From: Candidatus Nomurabacteria bacterium
GTDB taxonomy: Bacteria > Patescibacteriota > Minisyncoccia > Phycocordibacterales > UBA9973
Length of the DNA: 50,836 nucleotides
Assembly (NCBI GenBank): GCA_026395895.1
Contig: JAPLXV010000011.1
Location: 1 to 50,836, forward strand
Direction of reading: 5' to 3'
A program made the position numbers and the translations under genes. The first letter of the stretch is position 1. Every line of letters starts with the position of its first letter. A model generated the notes under the pieces. That model made no database searches and was not told the origin of the DNA. It saw only the letters and a program-made list of their open reading frames with translations. This document shows, piece after piece, positions 27,601-36,564 of this stretch.

Positions 27601-27605
27601 AAGTT

Positions 27606-28226
27606 TTATTTTAATAAAATAACTTTTTCTAATTCTTCCAAAGAATGAATCAAAAAATCTGGGTTTTCAGATTTCAATCTACTTTCTGAACTAAATCCCC
27701 AAGTAACTGCTCCAGTTTTTATCCCTAATTTTTTCCCTACTTCTATCTCATGATTAGAATCACCAATAAAAATAGTCTCACTTCTGTTAAGGTTATTGGC
27801 TTCCACTATTTCACGAGCTCCTTCTTCTTTATTATGAACTCCAAAAACAATCTCATCAAAAACGTTCTCAAGATCAAAATTTTTTATCTCAGGCAAAAGA
27901 GTGTCAGAATCATCTGAACTTATAATAAATAATTTTATTCCTGATTTTTTAAATTTTTTTATTAAATCACTGATACCTTCGTATTGTCTGGCTTCAGGAC
28001 TTTCTAAAATAGCTTTTCTATAGGCAGTTGATTCTTCCTCTACTGTTATGTTTGGTAAATACTTCCTGTAAAAAACTAGATATGGCTGACGCCACTCTTC
28101 TTGTAATTCTTCCACAGAAATTTCTTTAGCCCCAAATTGTTTAAATATTTTGTTAGCAATAACAAGATAGTCCAAAATACAATCTTTAACTACCCCAGAC
28201 CAATCAAAAATAATATTTTTTATCAT
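27606..28226 (-). CDS. HAD-family hydrolase
   Basis: IIFDWSGVV, IISSDDSDTL, IFIGDSNHEIEVGKKLGIKTGAV. Confidence 0.88.
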   Translation of the reverse strand: MIKNIIFDWSGVVKDCILDYLVIANKIFKQFGAKEISVEELQEEWRQPYLVFYRKYLPNITVEEESTAYRKAILESPEARQYEGISDLIKKFKKSGIKLFIISSDDSDTLLPEIKNFDLENVFDEIVFGVHNKEEGAREIVEANNLNRSETIFIGDSNHEIEVGKKLGIKTGAVTWGFSSESRLKSENPDFLIHSLEELEKVILLK

Positions 28227-28230
28227 AATT

Positions 28231-28860
28231 CTATTTTATTACTGTTCCTTGAAACTTCTCACCATTTAGATAATTGGCTAAATTACCTATTGGCTTGCCA
28301 TTCATTATAATGACCTCCATACCCTCTTTTTGGGCCATTTCGGAGGCTACAGGGTCAAATGGGGAGTTAAGGCCCGGATTCCATTCTTTTGGGATAATGG
28401 CTCTGTATTCAGGCCAAGAAATTTGCTCAAATTTCTTGGCATTTGGATTCATTTTGGGGTCAGAATCATAAACATAATCTGTGTTGGATAAATTAATTAC
28501 TTTCTTTGTATTATTTTTCTTAGCTAACGAAACTGCAACAAAATCTGTACTGTTGCCAGGATTTTCTGCTCCATAGACTCCGACATTTTTAGATTCCTTA
28601 AATAAAATACGAACTAATTCTGCATTTAGATTGAGAGCCTTAATACCAATCATATCTAAATCTACTGGCGTTGGATTAGAAAGTTCTTTAGCCACTGCTT
28701 GATATTTCCTACATATTTTCCCTCCACCTACAACGATAAAAAATCTTTTACCTTTTTCTACCTGAGATAAAATCAACTTTTTAAAATCTTTCAAAAAATC
28801 CACATCGATTTCTTCCGGAATGATTAACGAACCTCCGAGTGAGATAATTATTGTTTCCAT
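28231..28860 (-). CDS. pyrH: UMP kinase-like amino-acid-kinase-fold protein
   Basis: IISLGGSLI, VVGGGKICRKYQ, NLSNTDYVYDSDPKMNPNAK. Confidence 0.85.
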   Translation of the reverse strand: METIIISLGGSLIIPEEIDVDFLKDFKKLILSQVEKGKRFFIVVGGGKICRKYQAVAKELSNPTPVDLDMIGIKALNLNAELVRILFKESKNVGVYGAENPGNSTDFVAVSLAKKNNTKKVINLSNTDYVYDSDPKMNPNAKKFEQISWPEYRAIIPKEWNPGLNSPFDPVASEMAQKEGMEVIIMNGKPIGNLANYLNGEKFQGTVIK

Positions 28861-28880
28861 TTTCTATAAGCTAAAAGCTA

Positions 28881-29471
28881 TTAGCTAAAACCTAACTTTT
28901 TAATAATATCTTTAAAAACATCTTCCCTACTTTGTTCGCCATTAATAGTGTAAATTTCATAACCTTCTTTTCCTTTGAAATAATTCATTGAAGGAACAAC
29001 ATTATTATTAAATTCTTCAACTCTCTTTGCCATACCTTCTTTTGTATCATCGTGTCTGCCACGCAATAAATTACGTTTGATAGCTTCTTCGTCGCTAATT
29101 TTTATATAAATAATTTTTATTATGTCACGTTTAAAAAACTTCATCATTTCTTCAAGACTCTTTGATTGTTCTACTGTACGAGGGTATCCATCGGTCAGTA
29201 AATGTTTTATTGGAGTTAAAGAAGAAATCAAAACATTTATAAAAATAGTGTCAGTTAAAAAACGGGGTTGAAGAACTCCTTGTGTTATTGATTCTTTTAC
29301 CAAGGTTCCTGCATAACTTCCACTTTCTATAAGCTTCCTATATTCATTACCAGTAGATACATGAACGCATTCAAGACTATCTCTTTTTTTAAGAAAATCC
29401 ATAAGAAATTCAACCTGTGTTCCCTTGCCAGAACCTGCTAATCCAAAAAATACAAAAGTTTGTGCTTGCAT
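28881..29471 (-). CDS. adk: Adenylate kinase-like NMP kinase (short form)
   Basis: FFGLAGSGKGTQVEFLMDFL, VSTGNEYRKLI, LLTDGYPRTVEQ. Confidence 0.88.
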   Translation of the reverse strand: MQAQTFVFFGLAGSGKGTQVEFLMDFLKKRDSLECVHVSTGNEYRKLIESGSYAGTLVKESITQGVLQPRFLTDTIFINVLISSLTPIKHLLTDGYPRTVEQSKSLEEMMKFFKRDIIKIIYIKISDEEAIKRNLLRGRHDDTKEGMAKRVEEFNNNVVPSMNYFKGKEGYEIYTINGEQSREDVFKDIIKKLGFS

Positions 29472-29530
29472 AACTTAAGAATACAAAATTTAGGCTTAAA
29501 AAACAACCCCAGATATGCTATATTTAATTA

Positions 29531-30100
29531 ATGAAAAAAGAGATTATAACCATAAATGGAGGATTAGGAAGCGGAAAATCAAGCACGGCTGACCTTGTGG
29601 CAAAAGAACTTGGTTTCAAACGTTTTTCATCAGGAGACTTTTTCCGACAAGTTGGGCTTGAATTGGGATTATCTATAAACGAAATAAATATAAGAGCAGA
29701 AACTGATAAAAAAATAGATGAAATGACTGACCAAAAATTACGAGATTTAAATAATAAAAATAAAATTGTTATTGATTCGCGCACAGCTTATCATTGGATT
29801 CCAGAATCTTTTAAAGTATATCTGAACTTACCTCCAGAAATAGCAAAAGATAGGATTTTAAGTAGCTTGAAAGTAGAAAAATTAAGACAGCAAAGTGAAA
29901 ATATGTCTTCTGCTGAAGAGGTCTACAAAAAAATAACAGAACGTTTCGAAAGCGAACAAAAAAGATATTGGGATTTATATAAAATAAATAATACAGATAA
30001 AAAAAATTACGATCTGATAATTGATACAAACAAAAACAACCTTGAGCAGGTTGTTAAAATTATTGTTTTAGAATATAAAAAGTGGATAGCAGAAAACTAG
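29531..30100 (+). CDS. Cytidylate kinase-like NMP kinase
   Basis: ITINGGLGSGKSSTADLVAKELGF, RFSSGDFFR, VIDSRTAYH. Confidence 0.85.
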   Translation: MKKEIITINGGLGSGKSSTADLVAKELGFKRFSSGDFFRQVGLELGLSINEINIRAETDKKIDEMTDQKLRDLNNKNKIVIDSRTAYHWIPESFKVYLNLPPEIAKDRILSSLKVEKLRQQSENMSSAEEVYKKITERFESEQKRYWDLYKINNTDKKNYDLIIDTNKNNLEQVVKIIVLEYKKWIAEN

Positions 30101-30618
30101 TTTTTATTAAACACTGAGACAAATTTACCTTCCAAGACACGTTTAGCAACTTCATTTGAACTAAATATTTCTCCATTCATACAAACATAAACACCCGGTT
30201 TAAGTGTTTTAACTGAAGCTAAAGAATAACCTAAGTTGAATGGCGCATCAGAAGGAGAAAAACCAATCAATGGTATCATTGAACCAGTTAAAACAACAAC
30301 TTTATCTTTACTCTTCATATTGGCAGACAAAAATCGTGCTGTATCTGGCATAGTGTACGTACCATGAGTAATAATAATTTCTTTTGAGTGTGTTTTGTTT
30401 ATAATATTCAAAACTTTTCCTAAATCTTTATTATTTATAGAACGACTATCTTTCATACAGACCTCATGAAAAGAAAAAATGTCATTAATTTTTAAACTCT
30501 TTAAAAAACTAGGCACAGCACTTTTATCTGATGGAACAACTGTATCTTTTGTAACATCATAATAAGAGTCAATGGTACCACCAGTGATTATTATTTCTAT
30601 TTGCAATTTCTTAGTCAT
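30097..30618 (-). CDS. Asparaginase, N-terminal domain only
   Basis: IIITGGTIDSYYD, IIITHGTYTMPDTARFL, VVLTGSMIPLIG; 173 aa. Confidence 0.88.
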   Translation of the reverse strand: MTKKLQIEIIITGGTIDSYYDVTKDTVVPSDKSAVPSFLKSLKINDIFSFHEVCMKDSRSINNKDLGKVLNIINKTHSKEIIITHGTYTMPDTARFLSANMKSKDKVVVLTGSMIPLIGFSPSDAPFNLGYSLASVKTLKPGVYVCMNGEIFSSNEVAKRVLEGKFVSVFNKN

Positions 30619-30643
30619 ACTTTATATTTTACCACAAAATATT

Positions 30644-31930
30644 CTAGTATTCCCTCATCGAGATTTGAGCGTCTACTTTTTTGATGAGGTCTAGAACGAC
30701 GGAGACAACGATGAGAAGAGCTGTACCGCCGAGAGCTATTTCGGTGATGCCTGTGAGAGACCTTACAATCAAAGGCAAAACGGCAATGAAGCCTAGGAAG
30801 ACTGCGCCGAGCAATGTAATACGACTTAAGACTTTTGAAATATATTGAGAAGTAGATAAACCCGGACGAATACCCGGAATAAATGCGCCATTTTTTTGTA
30901 GATTGGTAGCCAATGCTTCAGGGTCAAAAGTAACTGCTGTATAAAAGTAAGTAAAGAGAAATACCAAAATAAAGTAAAGTACAGCATAAAGTACGCTAGT
31001 TTGTGAAAATGCCATCAATACTTTAGAAATCGAAAGCAAAACTGCATTGGAAGAACTAGCTAAAAAGTTCCCAATCATTTGTGGAAAAAGCAAAAGAGAA
31101 AGGGCAAAGATTATTGGAATAACTCCCGCTTGATTAACTCGAAGTGGTAAATAGGTCGAACCTCCACCATACATTTTCATTCCCCTTACTCGTTTAGCAT
31201 AAGTGACTGGAATAGGCCGCTCTGCTTCCGTCACCACCACCACTCCTGCAATAACCAAAGCACCGGCTGCTATAAACAATAACAACATCGGCATAACACT
31301 TGGATCAAATGTCGGATAAATATATTTAAATATAAGTTGACTTGCTTCTGTCGGAATTCTTGAAACGATACCGGCAAAAATTAATATGGAAACGCCATTC
31401 CCAATACCAAATTCAGACATAAGTTCACCAATCCACATTATCAACATTGCACCCGCAATAACAATAATTATATTGCTAATGCGATCAAAGGCCGTTAAGT
31501 TTACCAAAATTTTCTGACTCTCTAAAATAGCCAAAAGACTAAAACCTTGAATAGCCGCTAGCGGAATGGTGAGCATTCTTGAGTATTGAGTAAATTTCTT
31601 TCTACCTGCTTCACCTTCTTCGTGATAAATTCTTTTCAAAGCAGGAACCATAATAGTCAAAAGTTGCATGATGATTGAACTGGTAATATATGGCCCTACT
31701 CCGAGCATGATGATAGAAAGATTGGAAAGTCCACCACCAGAAAATATATTCAAGATGCCAAAAAATTGGTTATTAGTCAGAAAACGACTAAGTGCCAAGG
31801 TATCAATACCCGGTATTGGAATAGCTGAAAGTAATCTAAAAAGTACCAAGGCAAAAAGCACAAACAAAACTCTTTTTCGTAGAATAGTATCAGTCCAAAT
31901 CAATTTTATTTTGCCCCAAAAATTTTCCAT
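30644..31930 (-). CDS. secY: Preprotein translocase subunit SecY
   Basis: IPIPGIDTLALSRFL, GVGPYITSSIIMQLLT, GIGNGVSILIFAGIV. Confidence 0.98.
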   Translation of the reverse strand: MENFWGKIKLIWTDTILRKRVLFVLFALVLFRLLSAIPIPGIDTLALSRFLTNNQFFGILNIFSGGGLSNLSIIMLGVGPYITSSIIMQLLTIMVPALKRIYHEEGEAGRKKFTQYSRMLTIPLAAIQGFSLLAILESQKILVNLTAFDRISNIIIVIAGAMLIMWIGELMSEFGIGNGVSILIFAGIVSRIPTEASQLIFKYIYPTFDPSVMPMLLLFIAAGALVIAGVVVVTEAERPIPVTYAKRVRGMKMYGGGSTYLPLRVNQAGVIPIIFALSLLLFPQMIGNFLASSSNAVLLSISKVLMAFSQTSVLYAVLYFILVFLFTYFYTAVTFDPEALATNLQKNGAFIPGIRPGLSTSQYISKVLSRITLLGAVFLGFIAVLPLIVRSLTGITEIALGGTALLIVVSVVLDLIKKVDAQISMREY

Positions 31931-31956
31931 AATATTGTGTGGCGTTAAGCTCGTAG

Positions 31957-32268
31957 TTATTTTATCTTTATATGCCCTCCTTTGATAGCTAAACGCTTTC
32001 TAATTTCTGAAAAAGTTTCAACTTTTCCTTCTTTAGAAAGAGCTTTCTCCTTACTTACCAAAAATGGTTTGCGAACAGATTTAAATTGATAACCACGATT
32101 CTTTGGTAATTTCTTAATGATATCACGAAGTTCTGGGCGACGCTTGTTTCCCGCCCGAGCTGTCTGACCCTTGCCTCCTCGGCCAGAAGTCTTAGCATGT
32201 TTGCCTCCACGACCGACTAAGCGGTCTTTTTTATTTTTATGTTCTCTTTTTAAATTATGTATTTGCAT
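31957..32268 (-). CDS. rplO: 50S ribosomal protein L15 (start adjusted to MQIHNLKREH)
   Basis: VGRGGKHAKTSGRGGKGQTARAG. Confidence 0.95.
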   Translation of the reverse strand: MQIHNLKREHKNKKDRLVGRGGKHAKTSGRGGKGQTARAGNKRRPELRDIIKKLPKNRGYQFKSVRKPFLVSKEKALSKEGKVETFSEIRKRLAIKGGHIKIK

Positions 32269-32824
32269 TTGATTGGTCGCTAACTTCTGGTAATTTTTCT
32301 TTAACAACAGGTTCAATTACTACTTTTGTATATTTTGAGGAAATTTGAGAAAGTGCTTCCATCACTGCTTTAGAATTATTTAATTTATTTTTACTACCAG
32401 ATAAAATTTTACCAGTGATGTCTTTCATACCAGCCAATTTTGCAATATCACGAACGACTGTCCCCGCCACAAGTCCACGACCCTTGTTTGGCATAAGGAC
32501 AACTCTGCAACTTGAAAACTTCGCAGAAACTTCATGAGGAATAGACATCGTCTTGGTAAGTTTTAATTTAACCATATTCTTCTTTGCATTTCTCAAGGCT
32601 TTATTGATGGCAAGAGAAGTATCACCAGCTTTCCCAAGTCCAAGACCAATTGAACCTTTTTTATCTCCGGCTACTAATGCAACACTGAAAGAAAATCTGC
32701 GCCCTCCGGCTACCACACGAGTAACACGACGAATGCTTAAAATCTTCTGATCAAATTCAGGTTTTGGACGACTAAAAGATGATGATCGACGATTATTCTT
32801 TTTTTTATTTTCTTCTTCTGCCAT
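32255..32824 (-). CDS. rpsE: 30S ribosomal protein S5 (start adjusted to MAEEENKKK)
   Basis: GGRRFSFSVALVAGDKKGSIGLGLGKA. Confidence 0.96.
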   Translation of the reverse strand: MAEEENKKKNNRRSSSFSRPKPEFDQKILSIRRVTRVVAGGRRFSFSVALVAGDKKGSIGLGLGKAGDTSLAINKALRNAKKNMVKLKLTKTMSIPHEVSAKFSSCRVVLMPNKGRGLVAGTVVRDIAKLAGMKDITGKILSGSKNKLNNSKAVMEALSQISSKYTKVVIEPVVKEKLPEVSDQSNANT

Positions 32825-32828
32825 ATAT

Positions 32829-33170
32829 TTAAAACTTAAGCCCAGCTGCTCGGGCTTCATCAGCTACTAATTTTATACGCCCTGTATATTTAAATCCATT
32901 TCGGTCAAAAACAACTTTATCAATTTTTATTTTTTTACAAGCTTCAGCAATCATCTGACCTACTTGTTTGGCTCTCTCGGTTTTTGTTCCTTTAGTTATT
33001 TTAACATCACTCGTTTGGGTTAAGGTCTTTCCTTTTTTATCATCAATGATTTGCGCATAAATAAATTTATTGGAACGAAATACAGAAAGTCTTGGGCGTG
33101 CTGCAGTACCTGAGATTTTTGCTCGAATTTTTGCTTTTAACCTTATTCTTTTTTCGTCTTTCTTTTTCAT
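32829..33170 (-). CDS. rplR: 50S ribosomal protein L18
   Basis: RPRLSVFRSNKFIYAQIIDD, FDRNGFKYTGRIKLVADEARAAGLKF. Confidence 0.97.
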   Translation of the reverse strand: MKKKDEKRIRLKAKIRAKISGTAARPRLSVFRSNKFIYAQIIDDKKGKTLTQTSDVKITKGTKTERAKQVGQMIAEACKKIKIDKVVFDRNGFKYTGRIKLVADEARAAGLKF

Positions 33171-33178
33171 ATCATTTT

Positions 33179-33224
33179 GTCCCCAAGCTGGGCTTAAGGA
33201 ATCCTCTAAGCCCAGCTTGGGGAC
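33179..33224. repeat. 18-bp perfect palindrome between rplR and rplF
   Basis: gtccccaagctgggctta ... taagcccagcttggggac. Confidence 0.95.
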
Positions 33225-33227
33225 TTA

Positions 33228-33761
33228 TTATGCTGTTTTCTTACCCTGTTTTCTTCTAATAACTTCATCTTCATAGCGCATCCCTTTTCCTTTATATGGT
33301 TCTGGTTTTTTTAATGCACGAATGGCTGCTGTAAAACTACCAACTAATTCCTTATCTATACCGGAGATGGTGATATTGTTTTTCTCAGCAGTAGCAGTAA
33401 TGCCTTCTGGAATAGCAACAATAACTGGGTGAGAAAATCCTAAAGCAAAAACAAATTCTTTTCCTTTTACTTCAGATTTAAATCCAACTCCTTCTAAAAT
33501 TAATTTTTTCTGATATGGTGTTTCTACTCCTTTAATCATATTTTTTATAAGTGAAGCATAAGTACCCCACAAAGCTTTGGAAAATTTATCGTTTCTTTTT
33601 ATATTTAAAGTTATTATCTTCTCTCCTATATTAAAAGTAATATCATCACGAAAAGTTTTTGTCAGGGTTCCTTTTGGCCCTACTACTTTCAAAACATCGC
33701 CATTTTTTGTGACTTGCACTCCTTTCGGTATTTGTATTTCTTGTTTGCCTATTCTTGACAT
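33228..33761 (-). CDS. rplF: 50S ribosomal protein L6
   Basis: MSRIGKQEIQIPKGVQVTKNGDVLKVVGPKGTLT. Confidence 0.97.
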   Translation of the reverse strand: MSRIGKQEIQIPKGVQVTKNGDVLKVVGPKGTLTKTFRDDITFNIGEKIITLNIKRNDKFSKALWGTYASLIKNMIKGVETPYQKKLILEGVGFKSEVKGKEFVFALGFSHPVIVAIPEGITATAEKNNITISGIDKELVGSFTAAIRALKKPEPYKGKGMRYEDEVIRRKQGKKTA

Positions 33762-33794
33762 ATATTTTTATTATTTATAGTGAGCTTGTCGAAT

Positions 33795-34181
33795 CTACCA
33801 TAATCTAAATAACGCTTCTCCTCCGACCTGTTCTTTTCTGGCTTCTTTGCCTGATAAAATTCCTTTGGGTGTCGAAAGCACAAGAAGTCCAGAACCGTTG
33901 CGAATTGAATGAATATCTTTCATTTTAAAATAAACACGTCGGGATTGTTTAGAAACTCTTTCTGCTTCTGTAATTTTTGGTTTTTTGTCTACATAAACCA
34001 ATTCAACTTCTAATGTCGGAAAACCTTTTTTAACTTTTTTGGAAACTTGTTTCACATATCCTTCTTTTTTTAAACATTCGGCAATAGCATTTTTCATTTT
34101 AGAATACGGAAAAGAAACAGACTCCTTGCCTGCTAGGCTTCCATTTTTTAACATTATTATCATGTTTGAAATTGAATCCAT
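33795..34181 (-). CDS. rpsH: 30S ribosomal protein S8 (start adjusted)
   Basis: MDSISNMIIMLKNG...SGLLVLSTPKGILSGKEARKEQVGGEALFRLW. Confidence 0.95.
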   Translation of the reverse strand: MDSISNMIIMLKNGSLAGKESVSFPYSKMKNAIAECLKKEGYVKQVSKKVKKGFPTLEVELVYVDKKPKITEAERVSKQSRRVYFKMKDIHSIRNGSGLLVLSTPKGILSGKEARKEQVGGEALFRLW

Positions 34182-34188
34182 AAATTTT

Positions 34189-34374
34189 TTACCAGCTTGA
34201 TTTACGAACACCTGGAAGCATTCCTTCATTAGCTAATTCTCTAAAGCAAATACGACATATGCCAAAATCCCTCATGAAACCATTTCCTCGTCCACAACGA
34301 AAACATCGATTTTTCTGTCGACTAGAAAATTTCGGTTTCTTTGCTGCTCTAGCTTTTACTGATGTTTTAGCCAT
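34189..34374 (-). CDS. rpsN: 30S ribosomal protein S14, zinc-binding type
   Basis: [25 protein letters not shown]. Confidence 0.97.
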   Translation of the reverse strand: MAKTSVKARAAKKPKFSSRQKNRCFRCGRGNGFMRDFGICRICFRELANEGMLPGVRKSSW

Positions 34375-34541
34375 ATAAAATAAGGTCTATTTATAGGTGA
34401 TATCTTGTGTCTTTTCTTAAAAACCCCTCTTCTAATTCTCCCCAAAGGAGAGAATGGAATGAATTCTTAAGGAGAAACACAGATCAGACCTAACTCTCTA
34501 GACCATTACATACTAACAAAATAACCCTTAAGAGTCAATAA

Positions 34542-34693
34542 TTACTTCTTTTTCTCTTCTTCTTTTTTAAAAGGCACGCCGATTAGTTCAAAAAAGGTCT
34601 TACCTTCTTTTTTTTCTTTAGCTGAAGAAACAAGTGTAATTGCAAGACCAAAAACATCTTTTATGTCTTCGTCTGCTGTCTCTGGAAAGATAG
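34542..34693 (-). pseudogene. Truncated duplicate of rplE 3' end
   Basis: Encodes FPETADEDIKDVFGLAITLVSSAKEKKEGKTFFELIGVPFKKEEEKKK*, nearly identical to the L5 C-terminus at 35768-35920 with many silent nucleotide differences. Confidence 0.92.
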
Positions 34694-34864
34694 TATGTTA
34701 GTATGTTGCACCAAGTATTTTCATTTTTTATGAAGTTCTGCATACATTACTCTATTTGAAACCTTAGTCGCAAATATTCTCAATGTATGGATACTGGATT
34801 CGGTAGCGGAAAACCGTGATCTTCCGCATATTCACCTATTACCATAGTTAGTTTAACATAAAAA

Positions 34865-34896
34865 AATTCCTGCACAACAAATGTGTACAGGAATTA
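34865..34896 (-). terminator. Intrinsic terminator after the 34989-35579 gene
   Basis: On minus strand: aattcctgtacacatttgttgtgcaggaatttttttat. Confidence 0.8.
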
Positions 34897-34988
34897 ATAT
34901 TTTTAAAACCTCCTAAATTTTTTTAAAACGAAACAAGGACAAAATTCAAAGTATTAGAGTATAGAACATAGTGACAAATATCTGAGCA

Positions 34989-35579
34989 TTAACTTGCGAG
35001 AACGGCAGACGGATTGTAGGAAACGAAGTCGCCGCCAAGCCAGAAGCTACCCCAGTCCCACTCGCCACCGTCCCAAGACAGAAAACGAACATAGAGGTCG
35101 CCAACCGAAACGCGGTAAATAGTTCCCCAGAAGAAGATGTATCGGGTATTACCATTTTCATCCTTTTTCCATTCGTCAGGAATAGCTTTAGGATTCGCTA
35201 GTAGATAATCCAATACATTTGCGTTTAGAACTTTTTTATTTTTTAATTCTTCACGCAATTTATTTCCTTCAATACTACTTCCACTCTTTTGCTTCTTAGA
35301 AAGATAGAAGCTTACCTTTGAGGCATCAAATTTGATAATGCCACCCTTTTGGTGTTCTTCAACTTTCCATCCACTTGGAATGAATGGGTCTGAATCACAA
35401 TCAATAGCGTGTTCGACTGCTTTGATTTCATGGGTGCCTTTTAGCACTCCGTAAACCAACTTCATTAGATTTTCGTCTTTTGAAAGATTGGCTATATCTT
35501 TGGGCTCATATCCAACTTTGGATGCGGTGATTGCAATTTCATGCATAAGCCCAACACCGAATTCACTTGAATTTGCCAT
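34989..35579 (-). CDS. Hypothetical protein with W/G/D-rich C-terminus resembling a DGR-type variable (CLec-like) target
   Basis: C-term YIFFWGTIYRVSVGDLYVRFLSWDGGEWDWGSFWLGGDFVSYNPSAVLAS, GC-rich, 32 of last 41 codons end in C/T. Confidence 0.6.
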   Translation of the reverse strand: MANSSEFGVGLMHEIAITASKVGYEPKDIANLSKDENLMKLVYGVLKGTHEIKAVEHAIDCDSDPFIPSGWKVEEHQKGGIIKFDASKVSFYLSKKQKSGSSIEGNKLREELKNKKVLNANVLDYLLANPKAIPDEWKKDENGNTRYIFFWGTIYRVSVGDLYVRFLSWDGGEWDWGSFWLGGDFVSYNPSAVLAS

Positions 35580-35722
35580 TGGTTACTCCTTTTTTTGACT
35601 CATCTGTTTTCTTACAGACTCATCGGTTTCTAATTATGTCAAAGAGCCATTAGCCCTTATTAAATAAGCGTTTCTTATTTAACCCTACAAGTATAGCACT
35701 TTGTAGAAAAAAGTCAATAGCA

Positions 35723-35754
35723 AAAAAGACCTTTAAAATAAAGGTCTTTTTTGC
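35723..35754. terminator. Bidirectional intrinsic terminator between rplE and the inserted gene
   Basis: aaaaaagaccttta aaa taaaggtctttttt. Confidence 0.9.
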
Positions 35755-35767
35755 TAAAATTAGATTC

Positions 35768-36331
35768 TTATTTTTTCTTATCCTCCTCTTTTTTAAAGGG
35801 TATACCTATTAGTTCAAAAAATGTTTTACCTTCTTTTTTATTTTTAGCTGTAGAAACCAAAGTAATAGCAAGTCCAAAAACATCTTTGATATCTTCATCG
35901 GCTGTCTCTGGGAAAATGGTGTGTTCTTTGATACCTATGGTAAGGTTACCGATATTATCTACTGCCCCAGGATTAATACCACGAAAATCTTTAGTACGAG
36001 GAAGAGCTACATTTATAAGTTTTTCCAAGAAAGCATACATTCTTTTACCGCGTAATGTTGCAACAATACCAATCGGGTCACCCTGACGAACTTTGAAAGA
36101 TGCAATGGATTGTTTAGCGCCCCTTAAAGCTGCTTTTTGTCCAGTAATTTTTGCTAAACGTTCCCCTATGGCATCATTTTTATTTTTATCTTTCTTGATG
36201 GCAGTTCCTGTCCCGATATTCAAAACAACCTTCACCATTTTAGGCGTAGCCATCTTGTTTTTGTAATGAAACGTACTTTTCATTTTTTCAAAACTTTCTA
36301 TTTCTTTTTCTTTGACAGTTAAATGTTTCAT
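35768..36331 (-). CDS. rplE: 50S ribosomal protein L5
   Basis: KMVKVVLNIGTG, GQKAALRGAKQSIASFKVRQGDPIG, GLAITLVSTAKNKKEGKTFFELIGIPF. Confidence 0.97.
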   Translation of the reverse strand: MKHLTVKEKEIESFEKMKSTFHYKNKMATPKMVKVVLNIGTGTAIKKDKNKNDAIGERLAKITGQKAALRGAKQSIASFKVRQGDPIGIVATLRGKRMYAFLEKLINVALPRTKDFRGINPGAVDNIGNLTIGIKEHTIFPETADEDIKDVFGLAITLVSTAKNKKEGKTFFELIGIPFKKEEDKKK

Positions 36332-36336
36332 AAAAT

Positions 36337-36555
36337 TTAATCTACTTTTTTAACATTGGAAGCGTGTAAGGGCATCGCAATATCTATTTTGGACCCTTTT
36401 TCTCCAGATTTTTTAGGACGTTGATGTTTTTTCATCATGTTTACACCTTCTACAATAACCTTATTTTCTTGCACCAAAACTTTAACAATTTTACCTTTTT
36501 TGCCTTTATCTTTTCCTGCTATAACTATTATATTATCTCCTTTTTTTATTTTCAT
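36337..36555 (-). CDS. rplX: 50S ribosomal protein L24 (start adjusted to MKIKKGDN)
   Basis: MKIKKGDNIIVIAGKDKGKKGKIVKVL. Confidence 0.95.
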   Translation of the reverse strand: MKIKKGDNIIVIAGKDKGKKGKIVKVLVQENKVIVEGVNMMKKHQRPKKSGEKGSKIDIAMPLHASNVKKVD

Positions 36556-36564
36556 ATTTGTTGC

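Noticed and set aside
32832-32860. ttaagcccagctg at the rplR 3' end as another TAAGCCCAGC palindrome
   Set aside because: It encodes the conserved L18 C-terminus (RAAGLKF) and lacks a matching arm; likely coincidence.
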